From the NCBI RefSeq assembly GCF_012516395.1, contig NZ_CP051206.1, forward strand, positions 744,001 to 808,000: a stretch of 64,000 bases of DNA. Reading direction: 5' to 3'. This document shows positions 7,918 through 17,382 of the stretch, in pieces; within the stretch, counting starts at the first letter, position 1; every line of letters starts with the position of its first letter. The notes under the pieces were generated by a model, which did no database searches, had not been told where the DNA came from, and worked only from the letters and a program-made list of their open reading frames with translations. The position numbers and the translations under genes were made by a program. The stretch comes from Dolichospermum flos-aquae CCAP 1403/13F (GTDB taxonomy: Bacteria > Cyanobacteriota > Cyanobacteriia > Cyanobacteriales > Nostocaceae).

Positions 7918-8868
7918 TCAGGTTTTTGTAAACCCTCCAGTTTCCTTTAATGTATAAAGAGGACGACCTTTTACTTCTTCGTATATTCGGCCAATGTATT
8001 CACCTAAAATCCCAATACAAATTAATTGAACTGAACCTAAGAAAAACATGGAAATTGTAATTAATGTGTAACCAATTAAGTGAGATACTGGGGCAAAGAT
8101 TCGCCAATAAAGCACTAATATTATCATAATCATAGCGATCGCAGCGGAGATAATCCCTAAGTAGGTTGCTAGTCGTAAAGGAACTGTGGAAAAAGAAATA
8201 ATACCATCAATTGCTAAAGATAAAGATTTACCAAAGGTATATTTTACATCTCCTGCAAAGCGAGGGTTTCTTTCAAAAAGTACAGAGGTTTGTCGAAAAC
8301 CTACCCAAGCACGTAAACCGCGAATGTAGCGATTGCGTTCAGGCATAGAATTCAATATATCTACTACTTGTCTATCCATTAAGCAAAAATCTCCTGTATC
8401 CACAGGAATATCAACTTTAGCCAAGCGTCGAAGAATGCGATAAAAAAGATATGCTGTCAAGCGTTTTAGTCGGCTTTCTTGTTGACGAGATATTCTTTGA
8501 GCATATACTACTTGGTATTCTTGATGCCATTTTTCGATCATTGTTAAAATTAGTTCTGGTGGATCTTGGAGATCGGCATCCATAACAATGATACATTTGC
8601 CTTGGACAAAGTTCAAACCAGCGGTAACGGCGATTTGATGCCCAAAATTCCGGGCTAGACTGAGGTAATGGACTCGATTATCACGATGATGTAATTCGCG
8701 CATCATCTTTAAAGAGCGATCGCGGCTACCATCATCAATTAAAATTAGTTCAACATCTCCGTCTAACTGTTCCATGACATGATGTAACCTACGATACATC
8801 TCATTGATGTTTTCTTCTTCGTTATAAATGGGGATAATTAGGGAGTAGATAGGCTGATTCATCATCAT
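7918..8868 (-). CDS. GT2 polyprenyl-phosphate glycosyltransferase (DPM1/ArnC-like)
   Basis: Transfers a sugar from a nucleotide donor to undecaprenyl phosphate on the inner membrane face. The GT-A domain shows [11 protein letters not shown] (residues ~11-21), the LIDDGSRD loop, the metal-binding DAD at 97-99 in [11 protein letters not shown], and [13 protein letters not shown]. Two C-terminal membrane helices (about residues 230-300) and the ending [17 protein letters not shown] are typical of the DPM1/GtrB/ArnC group. At 316 residues it is full length. It is divergent from the ArnT-like gene with only 35 bases between start codons, so the two probably share a control region. The sugar is unknown. 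Confidence 0.85.
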   Translation of the reverse strand: MMMNQPIYSLIIPIYNEEENINEMYRRLHHVMEQLDGDVELILIDDGSRDRSLKMMRELHHRDNRVHYLSLARNFGHQIAVTAGLNFVQGKCIIVMDADLQDPPELILTMIEKWHQEYQVVYAQRISRQQESRLKRLTAYLFYRILRRLAKVDIPVDTGDFCLMDRQVVDILNSMPERNRYIRGLRAWVGFRQTSVLFERNPRFAGDVKYTFGKSLSLAIDGIISFSTVPLRLATYLGIISAAIAMIMIILVLYWRIFAPVSHLIGYTLITISMFFLGSVQLICIGILGEYIGRIYEEVKGRPLYTLKETGGFTKT

Positions 8869-8903
8869 AATTAATAATTAAGTTTATTTAACATTTAATA
8901 ATA

Positions 8904-10436
8904 ATGCGTTCATTCTCACAAAAAGAATACTTTTTCGGCTTACTTTTGGCATCTTTAATTTTATGGCTGATAGGTTTAGGTAATTTACCTTTACGAGATT
9001 GGGATGAAGGCACTTATGCTATAGTCGCTAGAGAAATTTACCACACTGGTAACTGGCTTTATCCTACTATACAAGGAGATCCTTTTCTATTAAAACCACC
9101 TTTGATGCAATGGTTAATTGCTATTTGCTATCACATAGGAGGAGTGCAAGAATTTACTACTAGATTTCCGGGAGCATTTTTAACAGCTTTAGGAGTTCCT
9201 TTACTTTACTTAATTGGACGTTTAGCTTTTAGAGAAAATTTACCAGCTTTATTTTCGGCTTTGGTTTATTTAACATTATTGCCTGTGGTTCGTCATGGTA
9301 GATTGGCAATGTTAGATGGGATGACTATTTCCTTTTTCTTATTATTGTTATTTTGTGTTCTCAAAGCGCGTCATGATAAAAAATATGCTCTTGGTATCGG
9401 GTTTTGTTTGGGTTTAATTACACTGACTAAGGGAATGTTGGTGGTAGTTTTGGCAGGAATAGCAGGTTTATTTATTCTTGCTAATAAACAATTAGCTATA
9501 TTAAAAAATCCATTTCTATGGATAGGAATGCTGTTAGGGAATTTCCCTGCTATTGCTTGGTATTTTGCCCAATGGCAACATTATGGCAATATTTTCTTAG
9601 AAGTGCATTTTCAATCTCAAGCTTTTGATAGACTGGGAAAAGCTGTGGAAGGGAATACTGGTCCGGTTTGGTATTATTTACTTGAAGTCATAAAATATGG
9701 TTTTCCCTGGTTATTGTTTTTGCCAGGAGGTTTATATTTAAGTTGGAAAAACCGTGATACTGCTTGGGGTTGTTTAACTCTGATTGGCACAATTTTTTAT
9801 TTTGCGATAGTTTCTTTAATGGGTACAAAATTACCTTGGTATATTATGCCCGTATATCCATTTTTAGCTTTAGCAATTGGGGCTAATTTAAGTTATATTT
9901 GGCAGGGTGGGAAGTTTAGAAGTAAGTTTTTGACGGGATTTTTCGGATTTTTAATTATTGTTGGTTTAGCTGGTTGTGTTTATTTTAGTATTTTTGATAA
10001 ACAGCCATTGTTAATTATTATGAGTATTATTTTAGCAATAACTATGGTAATAACATCATGGTTAATTAATCAGCATAATCGGCAATTTATTTCTGTTTTA
10101 TTTACGGGAATGTATTTAGTTTTCGCACTATTGATGAGTTCTCAATCATGGATTTGGGAGTTAAATGAAAAATTCCCTGTTGTCCCAGTGGCAACATTAA
10201 TTAAGGATAATGTGCCACCAGGAACACAGATTTATACTTCTTTTCCTGATAGTCGTCCTAGTTTAGACTTTTATAGTGATTGTAAAATTATTCCTGCATC
10301 TATTGCCGATTTACAGGATAAGTTTGTTCATAAATCTTATTTGTTGGTGGATAATGAGAATTTGCAGAAAATGAATTTAAAGCAGAGTAAAATCATAGGG
10401 GAAGCCAAGGGTTTTAACTTGATTGCTACGAATTAA
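8904..10436 (+). CDS. ArnT-like membrane glycosyltransferase (GT39/GT83 family)
   Basis: Polytopic GT-C enzyme of 510 residues that should take a sugar from a polyprenyl-phosphate carrier and attach it to an acceptor on the outer face of the membrane. The first periplasmic loop carries the catalytic acidic pair in LRDWDEGTYA (D34-E35), and LLKPPLMQWLIA follows, both signatures of the PMT_2 superfamily. About eleven hydrophobic helices follow, then a soluble C-terminal domain of ~100 residues beginning near PVVPVATLI. It is divergent from the GT2 gene that could make its donor. Acceptor could be lipid A, another glycolipid or a protein; the sequence does not say. Confidence 0.82.
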   Translation: MRSFSQKEYFFGLLLASLILWLIGLGNLPLRDWDEGTYAIVAREIYHTGNWLYPTIQGDPFLLKPPLMQWLIAICYHIGGVQEFTTRFPGAFLTALGVPLLYLIGRLAFRENLPALFSALVYLTLLPVVRHGRLAMLDGMTISFFLLLLFCVLKARHDKKYALGIGFCLGLITLTKGMLVVVLAGIAGLFILANKQLAILKNPFLWIGMLLGNFPAIAWYFAQWQHYGNIFLEVHFQSQAFDRLGKAVEGNTGPVWYYLLEVIKYGFPWLLFLPGGLYLSWKNRDTAWGCLTLIGTIFYFAIVSLMGTKLPWYIMPVYPFLALAIGANLSYIWQGGKFRSKFLTGFFGFLIIVGLAGCVYFSIFDKQPLLIIMSIILAITMVITSWLINQHNRQFISVLFTGMYLVFALLMSSQSWIWELNEKFPVVPVATLIKDNVPPGTQIYTSFPDSRPSLDFYSDCKIIPASIADLQDKFVHKSYLLVDNENLQKMNLKQSKIIGEAKGFNLIATN

Positions 10437-10524
10437 TTTTACTAAGCAGCCATATTTTTTACTGCTTTGTAAATAAATAAACTTTGGTTTCACCATTAAT
10501 TAAAATAAGTTTTTAGTTGATACT

Positions 10525-11769
10525 CTAAGCCACCCAAAGATCCCGCGCAAAACGCACGGAGAAGTGTCCTAACAAGATGGCAAAAAAGTACATAATTGGG
10601 TATCCCCAACGAGGATAACGTTCAAGTAATAAACCAAATGCTATTGACAGCGATATAATACCATAAGCGTAGCGTTCCGCAGATGCTGTAATCCCCGTAT
10701 TTAAAATTAATGCCAAGGAAGAAAACCCATAAACAACCGTAACCAGGGGAATTTTATTCCGTGATAACCATAGTAAATAAATCCCACCAAAAACCAGTAT
10801 TATTTTAAATATTTCATCACCAGTTAATAACCAAAGCAATAGCCATAAAAAATATAATCCATAACGGAATTTCCTATTACCTAGTTTCAGGCGAAAGTGC
10901 CATAACAAACAGCCACAAATAATAATTATTAAGAATAACAATGGATGTAAAGGCTCTTTAATATAGCCAAACTCCCAATTAGTAAAACCTACCGTAATTT
11001 GCATTAGCATTTTCCACCAACCCTGCAAAGCAAAACCTGTTGCATCACCACGCCATGCTTTTTGTGCATGAATGAAAGCTAAAGCATCACCAAATTTAAG
11101 TTGACAATAAAGACTATAAAGAATAATACCTAAACCAGTAGTTAAACTGGCAATATAGGCTTTTATGTCTCTATTCTCTTTCCAAGAAACAAACAGAAAA
11201 GCTGGTATTAGTGCCACTCCTGGTACTCGTGTGGCAGTAGATAATACACCCCAAAAAGCTGCCCAAATATATTGTTTTTTTTCAAAAGCTCTTAATGCGG
11301 CTATGGTACACAATAAAAATAGCCCTTCAGTGTAAATTACGGTTCCATAGAGGGAATAAGGACACCATGCTAAGGTCGCTGTTGCCCATCTGGCTGGTTT
11401 TTGACCATAAAGTTCCTCTACCCAAAAATAAAGTACAATTAAGGCTGATAAAAATGCTATGTTGTTCACCAAAGTGCTGGCAACTTTAAAAGGTAAACCA
11501 ATAGTCATTACCGCACGAGTTAATAATGGAAATAAAGGAAAAAATGCTACTGTATGAATTTGCTTGACATCACTAGAAAAATCATAACCAGAAGTCACAA
11601 TTTTCTCATACCAAGAACTATCCCATGCGTGTAAAACATCCCAACTAAATGTGACAGCTATACCATTTTCTGGAACTGGAATTAAAGGAGCAATTATTAA
11701 CATAGCAACTAATATTAGAAGTCTGCTAGATAGCCACATTGCAATGGGAAACTTATAATTTTTTCTCAT
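10525..11769 (-). CDS. PIG-V-like membrane mannosyltransferase
   Basis: 414-residue polytopic GT-C protein. The first extracytoplasmic loop has HAWDSSWYEKIVTSGYDF, matching the WDxxxY...GY loop of PIG-V type mannosyltransferases, and IYTEGLFLLCTIAALRAFE occupies the next conserved segment. About ten membrane helices are apparent. A second protein of the same family is encoded at 14172-15494 with the corresponding loop AWDSVHYRAISTEGYEF, so the two are paralogues. The start codon overlaps the stop of the upstream gene (11766-11769, ATGA), showing translational coupling with another membrane GT-like protein. A polyprenyl-phosphate-linked donor is likely; donor and acceptor are not known. Confidence 0.78.
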   Translation of the reverse strand: MRKNYKFPIAMWLSSRLLILVAMLIIAPLIPVPENGIAVTFSWDVLHAWDSSWYEKIVTSGYDFSSDVKQIHTVAFFPLFPLLTRAVMTIGLPFKVASTLVNNIAFLSALIVLYFWVEELYGQKPARWATATLAWCPYSLYGTVIYTEGLFLLCTIAALRAFEKKQYIWAAFWGVLSTATRVPGVALIPAFLFVSWKENRDIKAYIASLTTGLGIILYSLYCQLKFGDALAFIHAQKAWRGDATGFALQGWWKMLMQITVGFTNWEFGYIKEPLHPLLFLIIIICGCLLWHFRLKLGNRKFRYGLYFLWLLLWLLTGDEIFKIILVFGGIYLLWLSRNKIPLVTVVYGFSSLALILNTGITASAERYAYGIISLSIAFGLLLERYPRWGYPIMYFFAILLGHFSVRFARDLWVA

Positions 11770-13361
11770 AATGATTGTTTGGAAACAGAATATAAATAAT
11801 ATTGCTCATCATAATTAAAGCCTTTTTTAAATTCCTTAATAGGAGAAATCTTTAATTCAGGATGATTAATTTTTAATGGGCTGTTTAAAATCAAAAGGAT
11901 AGGTTTTGATTGTTTTTTAATAATTTGGCTAAGTTGGCTTAAAATTTCCCCATGATCAACTTCTTGACGTTGAGTAGTAAATAAGACAAAACTACTTATC
12001 TTTTGTATTTCTGGATAATAAATCTTGCGATTAATATAACCAGAAATGGGGGACATTGTATAATCTCTACTACCGACAATAGAAATATCATTTAAATTAT
12101 CTTTATATTGCTCTTTAATATATACAGATGTTTCCTTACTAGATGAAAAAGGAATAATCATGTCTCTACTAAAAGCAAATATTCCTCCTGCCATTTGCAC
12201 ATATAAAATGAACATAATCACAGGTAAATAATAAGGTTTTGTCCATTTAATAGCTTGGATAATATGAGTTTTCAAACTGCGGGGAAATAATTGTAAAAAT
12301 AAAGATGTTTTAGAATAATAACTAGAAAGCCAAAGGCATACAATCAGTAAAATGTATAAATGTCCATAATGACGTGGAGCGCCTATAAATTTAATGTATG
12401 TGAAAACAAGAATTTCAATTGTTCCAAAGCAGTATAGAAAAAGAATAATCGGTTTTTTGATAAATGATATTGTAAAAAATCCGAAAAATGCTAATGAAAT
12501 AATGGAAAAGAAAAATAGGCTTAATTGTTGAGATTCACCTGGAACTAGAATAATAATATAACTATTCCAGATTCTGGCTAAAGTTTTAGTCAAGTGGTTA
12601 AAATCAAAGTTTAATGTAACTCCTGATAAACCTCCAGCTAAGTTACTATCTTGAGGAGGAATCAGTTGAATCAAGGAGATAGTAATTCCAGCTAAAACAA
12701 TTAAACTACTTAAAATAATATCATATTTCTTAGCTAAAAGGTTTTGATTTAAAGGTGTTTGTAAAATGTACTCTAATGCGAGAGTTATGCTGAATGCAAA
12801 AGCTAATAATAAACAATAAGCGTTTGAATTAGCCATTAAAAATAAAATTATTGCAAGTTTAAGATAACTCTGTTTTCGGGTAGGATAGATAGTACAGAAT
12901 AAAAAACATAATAATAACCCAATTGCATAATTTCTACTAATTAATAAATATTCATAAAAAGGAATATATCCCAAACAAAATAACAACTTTTGTGAATAAT
13001 TAAATGGTGAATATCGGGTAAATAAATAAACAGATGCTGTAGCTAAACATAGATGAAATATTTGCATAATCACAGGGTTACTTGTGATTTGTTTTAAAAT
13101 ACTTAAACAAATATACCAAACAAAAGGATGTCCTTCATAATGAATGTTATGAAATAATTCAGATAATGATTGACTATCTCTAACAATAAGCCAAACATTT
13201 AATTCATCGCGCCACATAGCATGATTAAGAATAGCAGGTAAGCCAATTAGAAAAAATAAAGTAGTGAAAATATTACTAAAAAAAATGCTGTTTTGAGTGA
13301 GTTTTTCCCAATAAAAATTTATATTTCTGAATAAACCTATAGTCATTATTTTTCTTTCCAT
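11766..13361 (-). CDS. Polytopic membrane glycosyltransferase-like protein
   Basis: 531 residues with about ten hydrophobic helices. Near residues 50-85, MWRDELNVWLIVRDSQSLSE precedes an HYEGHPFVWY motif. An acidic pair (D-E) after the first helix and a loop containing GHP are seen in several uncharacterised GT39-like families, where the acidic pair is catalytic. The C-terminal ~100 residues form a soluble domain. It is the upstream gene of a two-gene unit overlapping the PIG-V-like gene by four bases, so both should be made together. Family assignment beyond GT-C fold is uncertain. Confidence 0.6.
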   Translation of the reverse strand: MERKIMTIGLFRNINFYWEKLTQNSIFFSNIFTTLFFLIGLPAILNHAMWRDELNVWLIVRDSQSLSELFHNIHYEGHPFVWYICLSILKQITSNPVIMQIFHLCLATASVYLFTRYSPFNYSQKLLFCLGYIPFYEYLLISRNYAIGLLLCFLFCTIYPTRKQSYLKLAIILFLMANSNAYCLLLAFAFSITLALEYILQTPLNQNLLAKKYDIILSSLIVLAGITISLIQLIPPQDSNLAGGLSGVTLNFDFNHLTKTLARIWNSYIIILVPGESQQLSLFFFSIISLAFFGFFTISFIKKPIILFLYCFGTIEILVFTYIKFIGAPRHYGHLYILLIVCLWLSSYYSKTSLFLQLFPRSLKTHIIQAIKWTKPYYLPVIMFILYVQMAGGIFAFSRDMIIPFSSSKETSVYIKEQYKDNLNDISIVGSRDYTMSPISGYINRKIYYPEIQKISSFVLFTTQRQEVDHGEILSQLSQIIKKQSKPILLILNSPLKINHPELKISPIKEFKKGFNYDEQYYLYSVSKQSL

Positions 13362-13537
13362 ATAACTTGATAATTTAATTTTTACGTATTATCTTACTAA
13401 CCTAGTAAAATTTACCATACTTTGGTTGAATCTCTGATGCAACAGATGAAAAGTATTAGAAACTTAATAGATAAAAACTGAATCAATAATTATTACTGAT
13501 ATGTTAAACTAACAAACATCGCTTTCTGATCAAAAAT

Positions 13538-14146
13538 ATGCAATTAATAGCAAAGCAATATTACACCCCAGAAGAATATCTGGAATTAGAAGCAACTGCT
13601 GACTACAAAAGCGAATACATTGACGGACAAATCACTGCTATGGCTGGTGCATCTATAAATCATAACCGGATTACAGGTAATTTTTCTGCTGCACTAAATT
13701 TTGCTTTTAAACAACAAGACAAATATGAGGTTTTCAACAGTGATATGCGTCTATGGATACCCCAAAGATTAATATACACTTATCCAGATGTGATTATTAT
13801 TGCAGATGAGCCAGAATTTTTCAATAATCGGACAGATACAATTACAAATCCCCAGGTAATTATAGAAGTATTATCTAAATCTACCAAAAGTTATGACAGA
13901 GAAGATAAATTTGCAGCGTACAGGACAATTTCCACTTTTCAAGAATATCTGTTAATTGATCAAAACCGAATTCATGGAGAACAATTTTCCAAAACTGGGA
14001 AAAAAAGATGGAATTTGCGTGAGTATGATGAAGAAGATGAAAACATATCTTTGGAAACGGTATCTTTTGAGATTTCCTTACAAGATTTATATAATAAAGT
14101 TAAATTTCCTCATATAAAATCCGCAGTCGAAAATTCTACATCCTGA
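13538..14146 (+). CDS. Uma2-family PD-(D/E)XK protein
   Basis: 202-residue member of the Uma2 (DUF820) family, hugely expanded in cyanobacteria. The opening YYTPEEYLELEATADYKSEY, the IDGQITAMAG strand, the YPDVII aspartate and the VIIEVLSKST motif (E then K of the nuclease core) are all present. The fold is that of a restriction-like nuclease, yet the biological role of the family is not established; single-gene insertions among unrelated genes like this one are the norm. It sits between two membrane glycosyltransferase units and faces the gene at 14172. A second, shorter family member is at 53695-54177. Confidence 0.88.
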   Translation: MQLIAKQYYTPEEYLELEATADYKSEYIDGQITAMAGASINHNRITGNFSAALNFAFKQQDKYEVFNSDMRLWIPQRLIYTYPDVIIIADEPEFFNNRTDTITNPQVIIEVLSKSTKSYDREDKFAAYRTISTFQEYLLIDQNRIHGEQFSKTGKKRWNLREYDEEDENISLETVSFEISLQDLYNKVKFPHIKSAVENSTS

Positions 14147-14171
14147 TATTCTCCACTTTAAATATTTCCTC

Positions 14172-15494
14172 CTATCCTACCCAAATTTCTTGAGCAAAAC
14201 CTATTGCCAATTTACCAAGTAAGGTGATAAACAAACCCATAACTAAATAAGCTTGACGCGGATAACGAGATAAGCAGATACCAATAGCTGCACTCAGAGG
14301 AACGATTCCATAAGCAAGACGACTTAAAGAAATTGTGCCACCAGAGGCTAAAAGTAAACCAATACCACAAAAACCATAAACTACCATAACTGGAGTTAGT
14401 TGCTGACGGAAATACCATAAAAGGTAGGTACTACCTAATATCATAGATACATTCATTAAATTATTTATTAATCCCTGATCGGCAATTATTAATGATAATA
14501 TGATTATCGCATAACCAGCATAGAATATCAATGGATTGAAATATTTTCGCCAATAGAATAAACAAGAAGAACTAATTACAATTAAACCAAAAAATAGCGG
14601 ATACCAAAAGTCTTTAATCCCGCCTTCATCATTCTCAACCCAACCAAAATACCAATTGTTGCCAAAGGGAATTTGCATAAACATATTTAACCAACCTTCC
14701 CAATCAAAACCTAAGGAAGGCCGCCATCCTTTTTGTGCAGCAATAAAGGCTAAAAAATCATTAAAATTCAATTTACAATAGACACTAAATATTAACAACC
14801 CTGTGGCAGATAATAAACCTGCAATATAGGCAGTTAATGGTTTATTTTGTTTCCAAGCAGTAATTAAAAATGCGGGAATTAATGCCATACCTGTGGGACG
14901 TGTTGCTGTGGCCATTGCCCCACAAATTGCTGTCCAAACATATTGTTTTTGATCAAAGGCACGTAAAGCCATTGTACTCAATAACAAATACAATCCTTCT
15001 GTATAAATTACCCCCGTAAATAGAGACATAGGACAGTAAGCCATGACAGAAATTGTCCAATGGGCTGCGCTGATACCACATTGTTTTTTCACCCAAGAAT
15101 ATAAAAAATAAAGTGTTCCTAGAAATGCTAAATTATTGATAATTAATCCAGCTAATTCAAAAGGAAACCCGAATTTCATGAAGATAAAAATGCTGACAGG
15201 AAATAGGGGGAAAAATGCCAAATTATGTTGCTTGCCATCATCAACAAATTCGTAACCTTCAGTGGAAATTGCTCGATAATGGACACTATCCCAAGCATCA
15301 AAAATTCCCCAGCCAAAATGAGGCGTAATCCCATCTTGTAATGCTGGTAAATTGGGGGCAATGAATAACATAGCAGTCCCAATAAATATGCGACTCACAA
15401 GCCACATAGACGCAGGAAATAAGAAATCATCTGTCCAGATAAATTTGGTGATGGCTGCGACGAGCGTAGATATCGCCATTTGCGCTTTAACCAT
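14172..15494 (-). CDS. PIG-V-like membrane mannosyltransferase, second copy
   Basis: 440-residue GT-C protein, paralogue of the gene at 10525-11769. Shared landmarks are the first-loop motif AWDSVHYRAISTEGYEF, the HNLAFFPLFP segment, and GVIYTEGLYLLLSTMALRAF. The N-terminus is about 20 residues longer (MVKAQMAISTLVAAITKF). About ten membrane helices and a C-terminal SRLAYGIVPLSAAIGICLSR segment also correspond. Translation starts at the ATG 15492-15494. Tandem duplication with the Uma2 gene and another GT in between fits a locus building a surface glycan. Donor and acceptor are unknown. Confidence 0.78.
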   Translation of the reverse strand: MVKAQMAISTLVAAITKFIWTDDFLFPASMWLVSRIFIGTAMLFIAPNLPALQDGITPHFGWGIFDAWDSVHYRAISTEGYEFVDDGKQHNLAFFPLFPVSIFIFMKFGFPFELAGLIINNLAFLGTLYFLYSWVKKQCGISAAHWTISVMAYCPMSLFTGVIYTEGLYLLLSTMALRAFDQKQYVWTAICGAMATATRPTGMALIPAFLITAWKQNKPLTAYIAGLLSATGLLIFSVYCKLNFNDFLAFIAAQKGWRPSLGFDWEGWLNMFMQIPFGNNWYFGWVENDEGGIKDFWYPLFFGLIVISSSCLFYWRKYFNPLIFYAGYAIIILSLIIADQGLINNLMNVSMILGSTYLLWYFRQQLTPVMVVYGFCGIGLLLASGGTISLSRLAYGIVPLSAAIGICLSRYPRQAYLVMGLFITLLGKLAIGFAQEIWVG

Positions 15495-15550
15495 AGGCTT
15501 ATGCTTTTTTCTGACTTTGAGATAATGACAATGTTAGTTTTAACTGTTTT

Positions 15551-15596
15551 GCTTACATCCCCACCCTCAATGTACTGATATGGTGGGGATGTAAGC
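15551..15596. repeat. Perfect 15-bp inverted repeat (hairpin)
   Basis: GCTTACATCCCCACC (15551-15565) pairs perfectly with GGTGGGGATGTAAGC (15582-15596) around a 16-base loop. No T-run follows on either strand, so it is a poor intrinsic terminator. A hairpin of this kind is expected at an end of an IS200/IS605-type element, and a TnpB remnant begins about 220 bp to the right. Confidence 0.6.
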
Positions 15597-15814
15597 AAGT
15601 CAAAAACGAAACGTCTGGATAATTAATTTTCAACAAAGTTGAAAGAAATTATTTGGACAGTTGAGTTTTTGACAACTATATTTTATTTATGCCAAATTAT
15701 CAATGTATTTCTCGACAAAGTCAGCAGATTCAGCAACCATTTGTCTGTATTGAGAATATCAGTGATGGAATTAGATAATAGCAGTATACTATAGATAAAC
15801 CAAGGGGGTGATTG

Positions 15815-16080
15815 ATGATGGCATTACGGAGAGCAACTTTCCGACTATATCCAAATAAACAAGTCAGTGAAATGTTGTCCTACCACCGCCAACTTCACAA
15901 AGATTTGGACAACGCTGCTGTATCCAACCGCATTACTTCATCTAAAAAGTTTGGTAAATCTGTTTCTTACTTTGAGCAACAGAACTAAATGGGTCAGAAA
16001 CAGGTAAAACCATCTCAAACTTGTCCAAAATGTGGGCATCAAGAAAAGAAGAGTTTAGCCGCAAGAACCCATGTTTGCCC
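15815..16080 (+). pseudogene. tnpB (IS200/IS605 family) remnant with internal deletion
   Basis: ATG at 15815 opens ALRRATFRLYPNKQVSEML and LHKDLDNAAVSNR, the N-terminus of cyanobacterial TnpB/OrfB proteins, ending FEQQN at the TAA 15986-15988. The same frame resumes at once with GQKQVKPSQTCPKCGHQEKK and THVCP, the first half of the C-terminal zinc ribbon. All of the RuvC core in between is deleted, as is everything after the second CxxC. No active nuclease can be made. GGGGGTGATTG just upstream may be the old ribosome-binding site. The element's hairpin may be the inverted repeat at 15551-15596. Confidence 0.8.
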
Positions 16081-16082
16081 AG

Positions 16083-16230
16083 GACTATTTCATTCTTATT
16101 TAACCCGCCTCCGAATGAATTCTGATAGCTTGCGTGGCGAAGCCATGTCTAATAGCAAAAGTCGTCTCAAGACGACTAAAGGAAAGTTTATAGTGAATGT
16201 GGGCTATAATAGGATGTAAAATATAAAGTC
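16083..16230. repeat. Interspersed repeat patch
   Basis: Between the TnpB remnant and the MITE-like element lies non-coding sequence with short palindromes: AGTCGTCTCAAGACGACT (near 16163-16180) and GATAGCTTGCGTGGCGAAGC, both of a kind scattered through Nostocales genomes. No gene is supported here. Confidence 0.45.
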
Positions 16231-16265
16231 TTTTCGCCCGAATCTCACAAAAAATAAAATAATAT

Positions 16266-16396
16266 GTATAGGAATAATATTTGAGTCCTGAAATTATTTG
16301 CGTAGGTAGGTAAGATGCAAAAGGCATGAGGTAAAAGGATTCTAGGCGATTCAGGTGTACCGGGTGTTTTTCAAAAATCAAATATGAGTCCTATAT
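16266..16396. mobile_element. MITE-like element, copy A
   Basis: 131-bp element with imperfect terminal inverted repeats: TATAGGAATAATATTTGAG at the left and AATATGAGTCCTATATA at the right. The inner sequence AGGTGTACCGGGTGTTTTTC and the right end match the element at 25831-25961, which has the same length. It carries no coding capacity and ends nine bases before the start codon of the HAD gene at 16406. Confidence 0.65.
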
Positions 16397-16405
16397 AAGC
16401 ATTAT

Positions 16406-17248
16406 ATGAAATATTACAAACATAATATAAAACTGTTACCTTTTGTCCCAGAACCAAAATACGTTGTTTTTACAGATTTTGATGAAACTTATCTTGCTCA
16501 TCAAAATAGAGAAGATTATAAAAATGATCTCAAAGAACTTGAGGAGTATTTATTAAATGAAACATATCAGAAACAAATCTTTTTTGGTTGGGTTACTGGT
16601 AGTAGTTTAACTTCAGTTTTTGATAAAATAAATAAATGTGGTTTGACATTATTACCTCATTTTATTGCTAGTAGTTTAGGGACTGAACTAATCTACTTCA
16701 ATCAAAACCAATACGCTGAAAAAGATAAAATATGGGAAAACAATCTCATGAAAACTGGATTCTCTGAGAATTTAGTTAATAACTTAGTTAGTTTTTTAAA
16801 ATTAGATAATATACATTTGACACCACAACCTCAAATAGCAGATTGTCCTTTTTTAAAGAATTACTATTACCATCAACAAAATGATCTAATTGATAATCAG
16901 GCAATTTTGAAGATAAAAGAGTTAGTGAAAAAAGCTGGTATTCAAGTAAATATTAGTCAAGCAAATCCTTTATCTGGAGATCCAAACAATTGCTATGATG
17001 TTGATTTTATCCCATCAGGGACAGGTAAAAAACATATAGTTAATTTTATTTTACAGCAGACAAATGTAAGCTATCAAAACTCCATAGCTTTTGGTGAAAG
17101 TGGTAATGATATTGAAATGCTGCAAACTGTTAGACATGGTTATTTAGTTGGAAATGCAACCAGCGAAGCTAGGAAATTACATTTTCAAATAGCAGAAAAT
17201 GAATATGCTAAAGGAATATTATCTGTATTAAAAACACTTATTAAATAA
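16406..17248 (+). CDS. HAD-IIB family sugar phosphatase
   Basis: 280-residue phosphatase of the haloacid dehalogenase superfamily. The nucleophile motif is FTDFDETYL with D24 and D26; motif II is the GWVTGSS threonine/serine; the conserved lysine lies near GTGKKHIV; and FGESGNDIEML supplies the metal-binding acids. A GNAT-like ending (VGNATSEARK) is typical of sucrose-phosphatase and Cof relatives. The cap inserted after motif II marks subclass IIB, which usually acts on sugar phosphates. This is the first gene of the 16-36 kb sugar cluster and one of three HAD-IIB genes in it. It starts nine bases after a MITE-like element and shows no clear Shine-Dalgarno sequence. Substrate unknown. Confidence 0.8.
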   Translation: MKYYKHNIKLLPFVPEPKYVVFTDFDETYLAHQNREDYKNDLKELEEYLLNETYQKQIFFGWVTGSSLTSVFDKINKCGLTLLPHFIASSLGTELIYFNQNQYAEKDKIWENNLMKTGFSENLVNNLVSFLKLDNIHLTPQPQIADCPFLKNYYYHQQNDLIDNQAILKIKELVKKAGIQVNISQANPLSGDPNNCYDVDFIPSGTGKKHIVNFILQQTNVSYQNSIAFGESGNDIEMLQTVRHGYLVGNATSEARKLHFQIAENEYAKGILSVLKTLIK

Positions 17249-17382
17249 TCAAGAGTCATGAGTCAGAATGTTTGATATATTACATCCCACATTCCGCAAT
17301 TATGAAACGCCATATTTTTGGTATTTTTTGTGTAATCCTGAAAAAGCTGAATTGTTTATAACTCAATCAGTCTTAATCATAT

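Noticed and set aside
15989-16219. Separate gene of 76 residues
   Set aside because: It is the zinc-ribbon fragment of the TnpB remnant running into repeat sequence.
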